A DNA stretch of 64,000 nt from Eleusine coracana subsp. coracana (lineage: Eukaryota > Streptophyta > Magnoliopsida > Poales > Poaceae): contig CM064421.1 in the NCBI GenBank assembly GCA_032690845.1, positions 36,942,963 to 37,006,962 on the forward strand, read 5' to 3'. The translations under genes were made by a program, and so were the position numbers. Below the pieces are notes generated by a model that saw only the letters and a program-made list of their open reading frames with translations, was not told where the DNA came from and did no database searches. Positions 23,601-35,394 of this stretch are shown piece by piece (position 1 is the first letter of the stretch; every line of letters begins with the position of its first letter).

Positions 23601-23839
23601 AGCAGCACACACTGAAATGCTCGTCTTGCAGAGGAGCATACAATGCGTTCCAGACTCTGCAGAAGGTATTCATGGGAGCGACAGTGGTGTGCTGTGCTAC
23701 GGCTGGGATTCCTGCAGAATTACAGCTCAGAATATTGATCGGTGCCGCTGCTATAGTTAGCGCCGCTGTGGCATATGCATTTCATGAGCTCCAGAAGAAT
23801 TTTGTGTTTGTAGATTACGTGCATGCTGACATTGATTGA
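20623..23839 (+). CDS. PAO: Pheophorbide a oxygenase (PAO / lethal leaf spot 1), 526 aa
   Basis: Seven exons, 20623-21009, 21089-21324, 21416-21542, 22015-22151, 22285-22444, 22701-22979 and 23585-23839, join to 1581 nt. The N-terminal ~48 residues (MRATIPA..., Arg/Pro/Ser-rich) form a chloroplast transit peptide. A Rieske [2Fe-2S] site follows: C121-P-H123 and C141-S-Y-H144-G-W. The mononuclear iron site is NVSDPSHIEFAHH. A C-terminal CSSC motif and hydrophobic helices near residues 460-510 anchor it to the thylakoid/envelope membrane. It opens the chlorin ring of pheophorbide a to red chlorophyll catabolite using ferredoxin, the committed step of leaf degreening. Loss gives light-dependent lesions (maize lls1, Arabidopsis acd1). 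The sequence closely resembles remembered maize Lls1; all motifs are intact. Confidence 0.96.
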
Positions 23840-24027
23840 ATTTTCCGAGCTCGTTCCACGATAATGCAAGTAACCTTAGCTAGGGATTAGAAACTTTCAC
23901 GGGATAAACTCCAATTTGTGTATAGTAGGAACTAGGCTGCTATTAGCAGACGATGTAAAGTGTAAATGTCATTTTGTACCATATTGTTCTTTGGACAGAT
24001 ACATTTATTTGGCTCTGTTTTAACAAT

Positions 24028-24063
24028 GTTCTTCCGAGTTCCAAAAAAAAATAAAGTTCTTCC
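24028..24063 (+). repeat. Micro-insertion GAGTTCC-A(n) downstream of PAO
   Basis: GTTCTTCC at 24028-24035 and 24056-24063 flanks a 20-base insert, GAGTTCC followed by nine A and TAAA. Same core as the one at 8101-8140. Confidence 0.6.
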
Positions 24064-24201
24064 AGTTGGCGTACCAGCTGGAAAGAAACTCGAGATGACG
24101 AGGATTAGCTGACTTGGGCAGTGTCGTGTTAACTGAAAGATTTCAATAAGCTGTTTTTGCAGCAGCAGCCACAATAATGACAACAATTGTGGATAGCGAA
24201 G

Positions 24202-24337
24202 TACTCTATCCGTTCTCCAAATACTGTTGTTAGGACAGCAAAGTTAGTTCAAATTTGAACTAAATTTGCTGTTCTAAGACAGCATTTAGAGAATAAATTT
24301 GCTGTCCTAAGACAGCATTTAGAGAACAGACGGAGTA
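24202..24337. mobile_element. Stowaway-like MITE
   Basis: About 136 bp with imperfect terminal inverted repeats: TACTCTATCCGTTCTCCAAATACTG at the left (first 20 shown by position 24202-24221) and the complement of AGAGAACAGACGGAGTA at the right. TA dinucleotides flank both ends, as expected for Tc1/mariner-derived Stowaway elements. Internally it repeats a TTTGCTGTCCTAAGACAGCAT motif. It lies between PAO and the copia element. Confidence 0.7.
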
Positions 24338-24400
24338 GGCACTTTGACCGGAAGGAAACCAGAACATTTCTAATGCTGAAGTTATGCGTGACAACGTACG

Positions 24401-24643
24401 TGTTGTAAAACACTTATGGACCAGACCCACCTTCTAGAAAAATGACTCCTGGTCCATGTGGGTTCCTTATCTAATTTTAATCTAACATGAAGTAGGATTT
24501 CCCCCTTATAAATAGTTAAGGAGACATCCCTTTATAATTTTATTAGTATTATTTAATAAAGGATTTTGTCTCCTCTATTCTTGTTGCTTTTAGTTTCGTT
24601 TTTTACTTCGATCTACGTGCCTGCGATCGTCGATAACTTAACA
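24401..24643 (+). repeat. 5' LTR of old copia element
   Basis: 243 bp, TG...CA termini, with a TATAAATAG box near 24507. Homologous to 31398-31618. Confidence 0.9.
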
Positions 24644-24713
24644 CGTTATCAGCATGTTCTATAGAGTCGGCCATCTACTCGGCGATTAAAGGTATTATTT
24701 TCAATTGATTTTG

Positions 24714-24790
24714 TATCTTGACTCGTTGCAGTCAAGATCTGTCCAGCAGATTGCCACAAAAATCTTGACTCGTTGCAGTCAAGATCTACA
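24714..24790. repeat. Duplicated hairpin in copia leader
   Basis: ATCTTGACTCGTTGCAGTCAAGAT occurs twice (about 24716-24739 and 24766-24789). Each copy is itself an inverted repeat (ATCTTGACT/AGTCAAGAT) with a 6-base loop. Position just inside the 5' LTR suggests a packaging or dimerisation-type leader structure, which is inference. Confidence 0.6.
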
Positions 24791-25199
24791 ACAACAAAAG
24801 CCCGTCATAGGAGGCGGCACCACAAAATAACAAAATCAGATTAAAGGCACTTATGCGGCCGTAATTTCCCAACCCTAACCGGATCTGGAACCGGCAAGGA
24901 CAGGATCGGAAATATCCACATCCAAAACAGGGTACATCCAGAAGTTCAAAGAAAAAAAAAGCCGCGTGAGTGCCCTCAGCCGACGCGAGCCACGAAGATG
25001 GCAAGAAGAAGAAAACCGGGTCTACCCTAACCCTAGTGGTGAAGGTGACCGAATCCACAGAAAAAAAGAGAAGAAAAAATATCGAGATTCGTTTCGAGAC
25101 GGCTCAGATCTGGATCTCCTTAGCCCAGATCCGGCCCCACCGAATGTTTGGACTCGGATCCATACATTATAGAAAAAAACAGAGAAAGAAAAAAACACC

Positions 25200-25760
25200 G
25201 TGGAGCACGGTCAACAAACGCCAGATCTGGCCCCACTGGCGCCTCGGCCTCAGCCTCGCGCCCGCGTGCGGCGTGCTTCGGCCCGCACGTGACGCACGGG
25301 CCCCACCTGGGTCGGTCGCTGCTCCAGCGCGCGCTGGCCACACCAGCACCTCGAGCACGTCGCCCGCGGGCCCCCCGCGCGAATGCAAGGAGACAGGCCA
25401 GCGCCCCCCCCCCCCCCGGCGCCAGGCCGCACGCGCCCGACGCGAAGAAGCGCCAGGCCGTCAGCCTGGGCCAGCTCGCACCGCCGAGGCCCAGCTCTAG
25501 GGCAGAGCCCCCCCCCCCCCCCCCCCCCCCCCGTCGAGCAGCACGCGGCGCTAGCCAGCGCGTCGTGACAGGCGACGGCTCCCGCGTGTAAGGACGCAAC
25601 GCTTGCCCACGGCTTCCGCCCGTACGAAGCACCGCCTGCCCCCTCCGACTTAGCGACCAAGCGCGCGCGTGCCGCGCGTAGCACGCGCGTGCTCTCCCTG
25701 GCGCCAAGCCTCGAGTGCTCTGGATCTAATCGCGAAGATGGGGAAGAAACAAAGAAGAAG
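25200..25760. other. GC-rich island with poly-C runs in copia leader
   Basis: A roughly 560-bp GC-rich block between the 5' LTR and gag, sharply unlike the AT-rich element around it. It contains runs of 14 C (25404-25417) and 25 C (25508-25532). Open frames on both strands have low-complexity Ala/Pro/Arg translations. It could be captured host sequence or an old part of the leader; no gene is recognised. Confidence 0.45.
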
Positions 25761-26319
25761 AAAGCTGTTGGTGGGGAAGGAAAGAAAGAAAGCAAAGAAG
25801 AGGAAGTGGCGGCTGAGAAAAGAAAGAGTGAGGGAGTGAATGAAACCCTAGGGTTTCAGCCCTTTTTTATACTATCTATAAGAAAATGGGTCGGGCTCGA
25901 TTATTGGGCTGAATCTTGGCCCATTAAAAGCCCGATCAGCGGAAAAATATCTGGAAATTTTGCAAAGAAGTCCTCAAAATTTTGGAATTTTCTGTTTTTT
26001 GCAGAAACAGACCCAATTTTTGCAGAAGACTCCTGAAAATTATAAAAATTACCAGAAAATCATAGAAAAAATAGAAATTTTACAGGAATGTGTTATTTTG
26101 CATATAACACTCCAGATTTTTCTAGATTTATATCAAGATGGACTATAGTCCTTATAGTATTCCGTTTTTATGATTTATTGGTTATTTTTATGTAAAAATA
26201 CCAATAAAAAATAACTTAAACATGCAGTTTTTGTTAAACTACTTTACTTATGCTCCATATTACTTGAAGATATTATTTACATGTACACGAAGTAATTTTT
26301 GCACTATGATATCATGCAA

Positions 26320-29300
26320 ATGTCTGACCTTGTGAAAAGAGAATTTGATGTGCTTATCCTCCATGGAAGTAACTATCTATCATAGGCTCTTGATGCTGAA
26401 ATTCTCCTTAGTGGCAAAAATCTCTTGAAGACAATTATGTCTAAAAATTGAGAACCTGCTGCAACAGCAGTGGAGCAAGCTCAGTTCCTGCATTTTCTGA
26501 GACATCATTTATGTACTACATTGAAAAATGAGTACATGAACGAAAGGAGCCTAAAGGTCTTGTGAGACTCACTGCGTAATCGCTTTGAGTAAATTGAAGC
26601 AGTCTTACTTTCTAAAGTGAAGCGCGAATGACAAAACTTACGCTTCCAAGACTACAAGATTGTTGAGAAATACAATACCAAGCTTTATGGTATTGTGTCA
26701 CGCATGAAGCTATGTGACAAAGATCTTAAAGATCCCGACCTTATCCATAAGACTCTCTCCACTTTTCATCCTAAGCTCACCCATGTGAGCCGCCAGTACA
26801 AGAAGGACAAATATGACTCTTATGTCGCCCTGAGCAATGCATTACAGCAAGATCAGGGGGAGGACGAATTAATCAAGTAGAATCATTTGTCTCATCCTAC
26901 TGGCTTCATGGTACCGCAAGAAGTAAATACCACATCATTCAAAAAAAATAACAACAAGGGTAAAGGAGCTTCGAAGGCACCATCGAAGGCGCAAAACAAC
27001 CCTAACAAGTTCAAGAAGAACTATAAAGGGAAGTCAAAGAACATGCCTTCAGGGGGATAATATGGGAAACAGGACCAGAAATGTTACAGATATGGCATGA
27101 ATGGACATTGGTCCAAAATTTGTCGCACGCCTAAGAACATTGTCAACATGTACCAAGAACTCAGGAAGAAGCTTGCGGAGCATGAAGCCAACTATGTTGA
27201 AGCTCCACAAACCAAAGAAGACATCACGAAGATAGATTCTGATACATTAGACAAATCTCAAGGTCATGGAGAACCAAGCAAGGCCTCTGATATTGAATCT
27301 GATGACGATCTCATGGCAAAGAATGAGGAGGACCTGCATGGAGATTCATACTAGTCTCATAGACTACTTAGAATCAAGAGTTCTCTATTAAAATTAAGCA
27401 TTAGTAATAGGGGTGCATTAAGTTTTTAATAATGGATTTATTTCTGTAATCTCATGAAGAGAAGACTTTTTCTTATTAATATATTAAATTGATGTGGAAA
27501 TTGTTTGCATTATTATTTTTGTTAATTATACATGATTGTATTAATTACAGAATCGTGGAGTATATGGCTATTCAAGAGTAGCTCTGTCTCGTAAACAGTG
27601 GCACTACCGCTACCGTTCTAAGGAACACTAGTTATTTCTAAACACTTCGAAAGTATGATTGAGATATAACTACTGTCATTGGCAATGACACTAGGATTAT
27701 TGGCATAGGCAGGGTCACAATCGTCCTACCGAATGGTACGCGGCTAGTAATCCATAAAGCATTGTTTTATTCCGAGTGTACTCGGACATTGTTAAGCTTC
27801 AAGGATATCCGTATAAATGGATTTCACATAGAAACCAATGATGATAAAGACGAAAAATGTCTCATTATGACCAAGAAAGATGGAGAACACAAGACTATCG
27901 TCAAAAGTTTTCCAACCATTAAAGAAAGCATGTACTATACTTATGTTAAACCACACAAAGAGTTTGTTATGTTCAAGACCGTATTTAGCAACCAAGAAGC
28001 CTATCGAACATGACACGATAGACTTGGTCATCCAGGCCTCAACATAATGTAAAGAATCACGAAGAATCCAATGATCATAACTTGAAGACAAAAGATTTCC
28101 CAAATCAAGAAGATTTTTTTGTGCATTGCATGTGCAAAAGGAAAACTCATCACTCGACCCTCAAAATTAAAGATAAAAGCAGAATCGATGACATTCCTTG
28201 AACGAATTCAAGGAGACATATGTGTACCAATTAACCCCATGTCGGAACCTTTTCGGTACTTCATGGTGTTGATTGATGCTTCCTCGAAGTGGAGTCATGT
28301 ATATTTATTATCTACTAGAAACCATGCGTTTGCACGATTGACAACTCAGATCATATAATTGAAAACCAATTTTCCGTACCACAGAGTCCAATCCATCAGG
28401 ATGTATAATGCCGGAGAATTTACCTCGAAGGTGTTTAATGACTATTGTATGAGTCCAAGTGGAACACTCTATACCACATATATACACAAAATAGACTTGC
28501 AGAATCATTAAATAAGAGGATCAAGTTGATAGCACGACCATTGTTGCAGAATTGTTTATTACCTACTTCTTGTTGGGGGCATGCAGTGTTGTACGTAGCA
28601 GTATTAATTCAATTAAGGCCATCTGCTACACATGAAGAATCACCATTAGTAATGGTGCGTGGTACAATACCAAATGTTTCTCACTTACGTAGATTTGGAT
28701 GTGTTGTGTATGTCCCTATCCCTCCGCCTTAGCGAACTGTAATGTGTGCACAACGGAAACTCGGAGTTTACGTCGGAAACTAAAGATTTACACATGGCTC
28801 GCTTCGCTGATTGTATCTTTAATGAAGATCATTTACCGGTATTAGAGGGAGGAAAGTATCTCTCTCGGGACGAATGCTGTGAAATAGAATGGGAAACTAA
28901 AGAAATTCAAGGAATGGATCCTCGCACTACAGAAACTGAGCTCAAAGTAAAGTCTCATCTACAAAGGGTTGCTAACGAACTGTCAGAAGCTTTCACCAAT
29001 ACAAGAGACATTGTGAAGTCTCATATACCTGCTGCAAATGCACCTGAAAGAATAGACATCCCATTTGAAGAAGATGACTATATGGAATTCCAACCTCCTT
29101 CCTCAAAAGCAACGAATGCTAGGAAGAGGAGGAGTGATCTGGTTACACGGGCATCAAAGAAGCCTAGAGTACAAGCTCAAGCTAAAGCTTCTAGGAGACG
29201 TCCTGCGGAGAATAAGCCGGAGCAAACTACTCAAAATAAAAATATAGAAGGTGAAAGCAAACCATACGAAATGGTGAGCATTGAAGAAGAAATCCTAAGT

Positions 29301-31129
29301 GAGAATGTGCGCACACTTGAAACTCACGACGGATTACCGGAAATTCCTGATTTAAACATACCTCTGAGTGATGTGGATCAAGAAAATAAAATAATAGAAG
29401 AAGTATCAATAAATTATGTTGAGACGGGAGTAGTATACAATAGAAAGGCAATGAAAGTTGACTCATATTTTACTGACACAATTGCAACACAGATTGACTT
29501 GGAATCTGAACCAAAGTCAATGAAGGAATGCAAGAAGCGTCCTGACTAGCCAAAGTGGAAAGAAGCAATTTGTGCAGAGTTAAACTCGCTAAAAAAAAGA
29601 GAAGTGTTTGACAATGTAAGTCTTACACAAAAAGGTATCTTCTGAGTGAGTCACAAATGGGTGTTTGTCAGGAAGAGAAATGCTCAAAATAAAGTGAGTA
29701 GATACAAGGCGAGACTCGTAGCTCAAGGTTTCACACAAAGACCAGGAATTGACTACGAAGAAACCTACTCTCCCGTAATGGATGGAATTACTTTCTAGTA
29801 TTTAATATTATTGGCAGTGAATATGAATTTGCAAATGCGACTTATGGATGTCATCACTGTATATTTGTATGGAACATTATATACAGAAATCTATATGAAA
29901 GTTCCAGAAGGAATCAAAGTCCCGAATGAGGAAGAACGCAAATTGTATAGTGTCAAACTTCAGAAGTCACTATATAGTTTAAAACAATATGGAATAACGT
30001 GGTATAACATACTCAGTAACTTTTTACTGGGGAAAGGATTCTTGAAGAATGATGATTGTCATTATGTATTTATTTAGAAATCAGAGAAAGGCTATTGCAT
30101 AGTCTTTGTTTATGTTGATGATTTGAATATCATTGACACTACACAGGACGTCGATAATACATGTTCTTACTTAAAGTCTGAATTTGAAATGAAAGATTTA
30201 GGAAAGACTGCATATTGTTTAGGCTTGTAGCTTGAGCATATCCACGAAGGGATATTATTACATCAATCAAACTATACCAAGAAGGTATTAGAGAGATTTA
30301 ATATGAAAGATACATACCCACTTAGATCGCCTATGGTTGTGAGATCACTCAATGCAGAGGAAGATCCATTTAGACCAAAGGAGGAAGGTGAGGAATTATT
30401 GAGACCTCAATATCCCTATCTCAGTGTTATTGGAGTATTGATATACCTTGCAAATGGTATGAGATCCGATATAGTCTTTGCTGTTAATCTACTTGCTAGA
30501 TACAGCTCGGCATCAACTATGCGACATTGAAAAGGCATTAAACAAGTACTAAGATATCTGAGAGGAACTGAAGATTTCGGATTATTTTTCAAGAAGAATG
30601 CAGAAGTAACCTTGGTTGGATATACTGATACTGACTACTTATCCGATCCATACAAGTCAATCTCGCAGACTCGATATGTGTTCTTATTTGATGGAACGGC
30701 AATTTCATGTAAGTCAACGAAGCAAACGATTGTTGCTACATCAACAAATTACTCATAGATCATCGTATTATTTAAAACCGCCAAGCAATGCACTTGGCTT
30801 AGAAGGATGTCAAGACATATAATGGATAGTTGTGGAGTATCGTATACTCCATCCCCTATAGTTATCTATGAAGATAATAACGCTTGTATTACATAAATAC
30901 AATCGGGATACATAAAGTCGAACAGGACAAAGCATATGTTACCTAAATTCTTTCATATACATGAATTACAAAAGAAGGGAGAGATTTTGGTAACTCATGT
31001 CCGATCTTGTGATAATCTTATAGATATGTTCATAAATGCACTACCAGCTTGTACTTTTAAAAAATATCGGCATGATATTGGCATGAGAAGACTTAGAGAA
31101 GTGCTTGGAACAGAGAGAGAACTTCCCTA
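26320..31129 (+). pseudogene. Decayed gag-pol of old copia element
   Basis: Gag starts at ATG 26320 (MSDLVKREFDVLILHGSNY) and has a stop within about 22 codons. Later Gag contains a zinc-knuckle relic near 27082 in which the second Cys is Tyr (CYRYGMNGHWSKIC). Integrase fragments occupy 28119-28690. The reverse transcriptase spans about 29650-30530, with ARLVAQGFTQ and FVYVDDLNI visible. RNase H runs to 31129. At least ten stops and frame changes separate the pieces. Coding capacity is lost; annotated as a relic. Confidence 0.85.
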
Positions 31130-31397
31130 AGTACATCACGTTCCCGAATTAAAGAATCATCTCGAAGATAATTCATGTCGTTCATAAAGATCGATAAAAA
31201 TTAATCATGAAGATTAAAGCATTGTACTCTTTTTCCCTTATGAGTTTTTAATATGAAGTTTTCTCATTAAGATTTTTGATGAGGCAATGCATATAATACA
31301 AGTGACGGTAATATGTGCTCTTTTCTCTATTTTTTCACTGGGTTTTTAAGGAGTTTTTATAATACATATTTATCGTGATAAAGAGTCCAAGGGGAAG

Positions 31398-31618
31398 TGT
31401 TGTAAAACACTTATGGGCTAGACCCACCTTCTAGAAGAAGGACTTCTGGCCTATGTGGACTCCTTATCTAATTTTAGCCCAACACGAAATAGGGTTTGTC
31501 CCTTATAAATAGTTGAGAAGACATCTTTTTGTAATTTCGCCAGTATTATTTAATAAAGAATTTTGTCTCCTTTATTCTTATTGCTTTTAGTTTTATTATA
31601 CTTGTCGATAACTCAACA
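31398..31618 (+). repeat. 3' LTR of old copia element
   Basis: 221 bp, homologous to 24401-24643; carries the polyadenylation-like TTTAATAAAGAATTTTGTC segment near the R region. Confidence 0.9.
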
Positions 31619-31900
31619 GTACGAACTCTTTAACGAACATCTACGTTTCAATTTCATCTTTCAGGCCTCTTTATTACTGGTGGCTCAGATTTTCGTTCAG
31701 TACTGGTGGCTACGAAATTCTGACAAGGAAAGACTCCAACCCTGGCCCGCCTTCCAGATCCCCTTCCGCTCCATCTTATCCGTCCAATGAAAAGATCGAC
31801 CCCGGTCTTCCCCTTCCAGTCCAGTCCCAGCGGGACGCAACTGCCCGCAGCCACTCGCCCCGACGGCAGCAGACGCGGCCACGCGCCCGACGCAACCCCA

Positions 31901-34516
31901 ATGGCTGCGTCCCTCCGCTCCCCGGCTCCGATTCCCGTGGCCTTCCGGCGCTCTCGCGCCGTCGTCCGCGCCTCCTCCTCCTCCTCGTCATCATCCGCCG
32001 TCTCGTCGTCATCCGCCCCCAAGGCGCGCTTCATCGCCCGCCGCTCCGAGTCCACCTCCGTCAAGCAGCTCGACCGTCCACTTGGTACCCTCCTACCTGC
32101 TGCCTTCCTCCCTTGCTATCCACGAACTCCGTGCTCACTTGCTCGCTGGTTTCGGGGTCGCCTGAGATATATTCCTGCTTGCTTGCGCCTGCAGCGGAGT
32201 ACATGAGCTTGCCGGCCAGCCAGTACTCGGTGTTGGACGCGGAGCGCATCGAGCGCGTGGACGACTCCACCTTCCGCTGTTACGTCTACCGCTTCCGCTT
32301 CTTCGCGCTCGAGGTCTGTCCCGTCCTTCTCGTCCGCGTGGACGAGGAACCCAATGGCTGCTGCATTCGCCTCCTCTCCTGCAAGGTACGGTGCGGTACG
32401 TGTATGTTGCGCTTGTGCTTCTCTAATGGCGGCGGTTATGCTTTATTTTCCCGTTCGCAATCGATTCTATTCAAATTATTTGCTTACGGTTGCAGCTCGA
32501 AGGGTCACCGCTTGTGGAGGCACAGAATGATAAATTTTCAGGTACAGTTGGTTCTATTTGTTGATGATGTTTGAGATATTTTACTCGATGTTTTCCTGAT
32601 TTCGTAGGCCATAGAGCTTGTTGTTTGTTTGATCCCTGGTTCAATTGATAGGATTGTAAACTGTACTCAAATAAGCTTAGAATCTTCATTTCGGTTTTAT
32701 ATTAATTGGTTCATTCATACTAAATTGTTAATCGTGTGGTCTTTGTCATAGTATATGTGACATGTCCCAGAAAGTTGTGCATGGGAATGTACTGTCTAAA
32801 GCAAATATTGGGATGTCGATCTCTATCTTTAAAAGAAATTAGTGAAAAATATTATTTCGCTCTCACACTAGTCATAATGCTTACAACGTTTCGATTTTTG
32901 TTGCTAGCATTGACTGATCTCTAGTAGCTGTGCTGACAATTAGAATGGTGGACAAATAAAAGGGATTTAGGGTAAATATTCTTATCTTCTCATCTAAGTT
33001 CCAGCCACCTCAAAGCAGTGCTTTGATATGTGGGTACTCTGATCCTTGTAGAGGATATGCACTTTTTGTTCTATGAACATTGCAGTTCTACTATGAAATG
33101 ATCTTTTCTAACCTTATCAGTAGACTCATCAAATTTCTGTATAAGCATCAAGGTACACACATTTTTTTTTCTTTTCGACCTGGGAAAACTCCCAACCCCA
33201 CCTAACTAGCGGGGGTCACAGTACAAACATAACAGATAACACCCAAGTTCAGGTTCAACACCCCTATCCTTTCATCTGAACTCAGAATGATAAGTATTGT
33301 GCTATGCTCAACTTGTTTTAGAAAGTAAATAAATCAAACATGATAAGTACGAATGGCCTCACAGATGATTTTTTTTTTCTTTTTTTTTGTGACATAATTT
33401 CTTTCCTGGACTATTTACAGTTCTTCTACTCAGTAGATTTTAAGAGAAGCCCATATGGCCATGAATGGAAAATTGAGGAAAAGTCTGATCGTAATGGCTC
33501 AACAGGATTGCACTCTAGAGTCTACACTAGCACATCATGCAAACTTCAAATTATAATCCATTGTTGTCTCTCGCATATTCTAAAATGAACTACTTAACCC
33601 TTGTCCCAGGAAATCATTGACATGATTTGCTGTGGGATGCAGCTTCGATGGAGAATAGGGTTTTCTGCCAAAGCAATTTGCAGGATTCAACATTTCAGCA
33701 GCTTACATCGGATACTACAATTGAGGTGATTCACTCTCAGGCTCGCAACTGACACAATCTACTATAAGCGTCATTAAATTTCTTGCGCACAGTCAGCTTA
33801 TCATGATAATCTTCACGCTTCAGGTTACAATTGATATACCCTTTCCATTTCGAGCAATACCAGTTGAAGCCATTGAATCCAGTGGCAGACATGTGCTTGA
33901 ACAGTTACTCCGAGTCATGCTACCACGATTTCTGAAGCAGGTCCGTCAAGTCTTTATCTGTGATAGCTATTTGTTCAATATATTTTCGTTGCTTCAGGAT
34001 GCTATATTTTTTTCCCAAACTCTATGCATGTTTTTTTTTTACAGCTTCCAATGATTTTGTGGTTGAAGAAAATAAAAAATGATCTGTTCCATGTATAAAA
34101 AATATACTAGTATTGATTTATGGGAGCTTGAGAAGAATTTTGTTTCTTGATTACTTCCCCTCAAGCCTTTCTTGAGTAGGAACCACCTTTAGCATACTGC
34201 TGCTGTATAAATTTCTTTTGTAATGACATTTGCAGTCTTATTAATGATTCAGTTCATATTCTTCTTGATACTATTCTATTTTGAGACCTTAGTGTACCTC
34301 CTGTTGTACGTACTCATAATCTGAACCGTATGTGATATATAAGATCTATTATTAATTGCCATTTGGAAGCTTGATTTGCATTAGAAATTATATACTGAGC
34401 AGTATTTGTCTTCATTACTTACTAGACTTTTTTTTTTCTTTCAGCTTGATAAAGACTACCAAGCTTGGGCTTCAGGTGATTCCTCAAGGAAACCACTTGG
34501 CACCGGTGAAATATGA
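31901..34516 (+). CDS. DUF1997 protein, probably chloroplast-targeted (230 aa)
   Basis: Six exons, 31901-32084, 32195-32385, 32496-32541, 33643-33725, 33824-33940 and 34445-34516, total 693 nt with clean GT-AG borders and phases. The N-terminus MAASLRSPAPIPVAFRRS followed by a poly-Ser stretch is a typical plastid transit peptide. The core (YMSLPASQYSVLDAERIERV, FRCYVYRFRFFALEVCPVL, LEGSPLVEAQNDKFSA, VTIDIPFPFRAIPVEAIESS) is that of DUF1997, a family found in plants and cyanobacteria with no established reaction. An in-frame upstream ATG at 31787 would add 38 Pro/Arg/Ser-rich residues; 31901 is preferred because it gives the classic MAAS start. Intron 3 contains a SINE-like insertion. The gene starts 280 bp past the old copia element, so its upstream region has been remodelled. 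Confidence 0.9.
33153..33240 (-). repeat. Short SINE/LINE 3' end with TSD in DUF1997 intron 3
   Basis: GTACACACAT (33153-33162) and GTACAAACAT (33231-33240), nine of ten identical, flank 68 bases. On the minus strand the insert reads a G/T-rich body containing GTTGGGAGTTTTCCCAGG, then TCGAAAAG and poly-A. It is the longest of the micro-insertion class and may show what the others are truncated from. The TTCCCAGGTCGAAAA ending is familiar from grass non-LTR elements, from memory only. Confidence 0.65.
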
Positions 34517-35139
34517 AGTTGCTTAGTGCCTCCACTAGACGCCATGGTTTCTGTGCTGAATTCATTTATCGTAGAGCATGGCAACCCTGCCCGTACGTCA
34601 TCCGTTTTGCTCACGGCAGTTTGTCCTTATTGAAGCTAGATCCACTGCCTAATGGTTTTCTGTTACTCTTATACGATCGATGTGCTTCTGATGTCTGAAA
34701 ATTCTTTGCACAGCTTGTAATTACTGAGTATGGACCGTACAGAAGTTTGTAAATGAAGCAGAACAATGTAGGTTTTTTTTTTTTCGAAAAATCTGAACAG
34801 TTTCATGTGCATATACTTTTCATTTTTTTCGTGAGATATCTATGCTTTCTAAGAACTTGCTCTCTGGTTATCGGAAATGTGCCAACTAAAAAACTATACT
34901 TCATATGCCACTACTTCTAAATTTTTAATCCTCCTTGTACCACTACATCTATGTGGTTTGACCGTAAGTCAATTTTCAAGACCCAGTTCGACTTCGACAA
35001 ATCCTGTCTTCCGGTGTTAAAAAAAAAAAATTCCTGTCTTCTTCCTCCTCATCCTCCCCGCTCTCCACAGCGTTCAGGCTGCAGCCACTCGCGGCCAGCT
35101 CGGGGTAGCTCCAGGAGCTGCGCGGGACGCCGAGGCAAG
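34517..35139. other. DUF1997 3' region and upstream of TMEM205-like remnant
   Basis: Probable 3' UTR to about 34780, where a T run followed by CGAAAAATC occurs without a convincing TSD. The rest is non-coding except the micro-insertion at 35002-35041. Confidence 0.4.
35002..35041 (+). repeat. Micro-insertion with 10-bp TSD
   Basis: TCCTGTCTTC at 35002-35011 and 35032-35041 flanks CGGTGTT plus a 12-base A run and T. Confidence 0.6.
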
Positions 35140-35270
35140 ATGGGGTGGGCGGCGCGGTTCCTGACGGCGGTGTCATTCCTTGCGGCCGGCATCCTCTTCG
35201 CGCCCGACGCGGTCCTCGGCGACCGCCCCGGAAGTGGCCTCGCAACTACGGCGAAGCTCCAAACGCGATT
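35140..35270 (+). pseudogene. TMEM205-like gene remnant, exon 1
   Basis: ATG at 35140 begins MGWAARFLTAVSFLAAGILF followed by APDAVLGDRPGSG, matching the N-terminal membrane segment of the small plant TMEM205/DUF4149 proteins as remembered. After the Lys-Leu near residue 40 the expected second helix is absent and the frame ends soon after (TGA near 35299). The matching second part lies at 40461-40690, beyond about 5 kb of transposable elements. TMEM205 proteins are four-helix membrane proteins of unclear function. Confidence 0.6.
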
Positions 35271-35394
35271 CTCAGGTGCCTGTAGATATTGTGACTTCTG
35301 AGGCCAACATTTTTTCATGAGGCGTTCTGAAAGCCAGAGCAATTGAGCCTTGCAAGGTATGTATATGTTCCATATTCTGGAGAGGTGTATTATG

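Larger units (their letters stand above)
24396..31623 (+). mobile_element. Old copia LTR retrotransposon (with 5-bp TSD)
   Basis: TSD GTACG at 24396-24400 and 31619-31623 bounds an element with LTRs 24401-24643 and 31398-31618 (both starting TGTTGTAAAACAC and ending AACA). A polypurine tract (AAGAGTCCAAGGGGAAG) precedes the 3' LTR. The LTRs differ at many positions and the 5' copy has about 22 extra bases near its end, so the insertion is old. Copia order is gag, integrase, reverse transcriptase, RNase H. The primer site after the 5' LTR (CGTTATCAGCATG) is not the usual TGGTATCAGAGC. A 1.5-kb leader includes a GC-rich island. Many stops make it non-autonomous. Confidence 0.92.

Noticed and set aside
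25120..25795. Overlapping Ala/Pro/Arg-rich frames on both strands of the copia leader
   Set aside because: Low complexity around long C runs; frames open in several phases at once, so composition rather than coding.
34766..34800. T run followed by CGAAAAATC as a further micro-insertion
   Set aside because: The core fits the class but no convincing flanking direct repeat was found.
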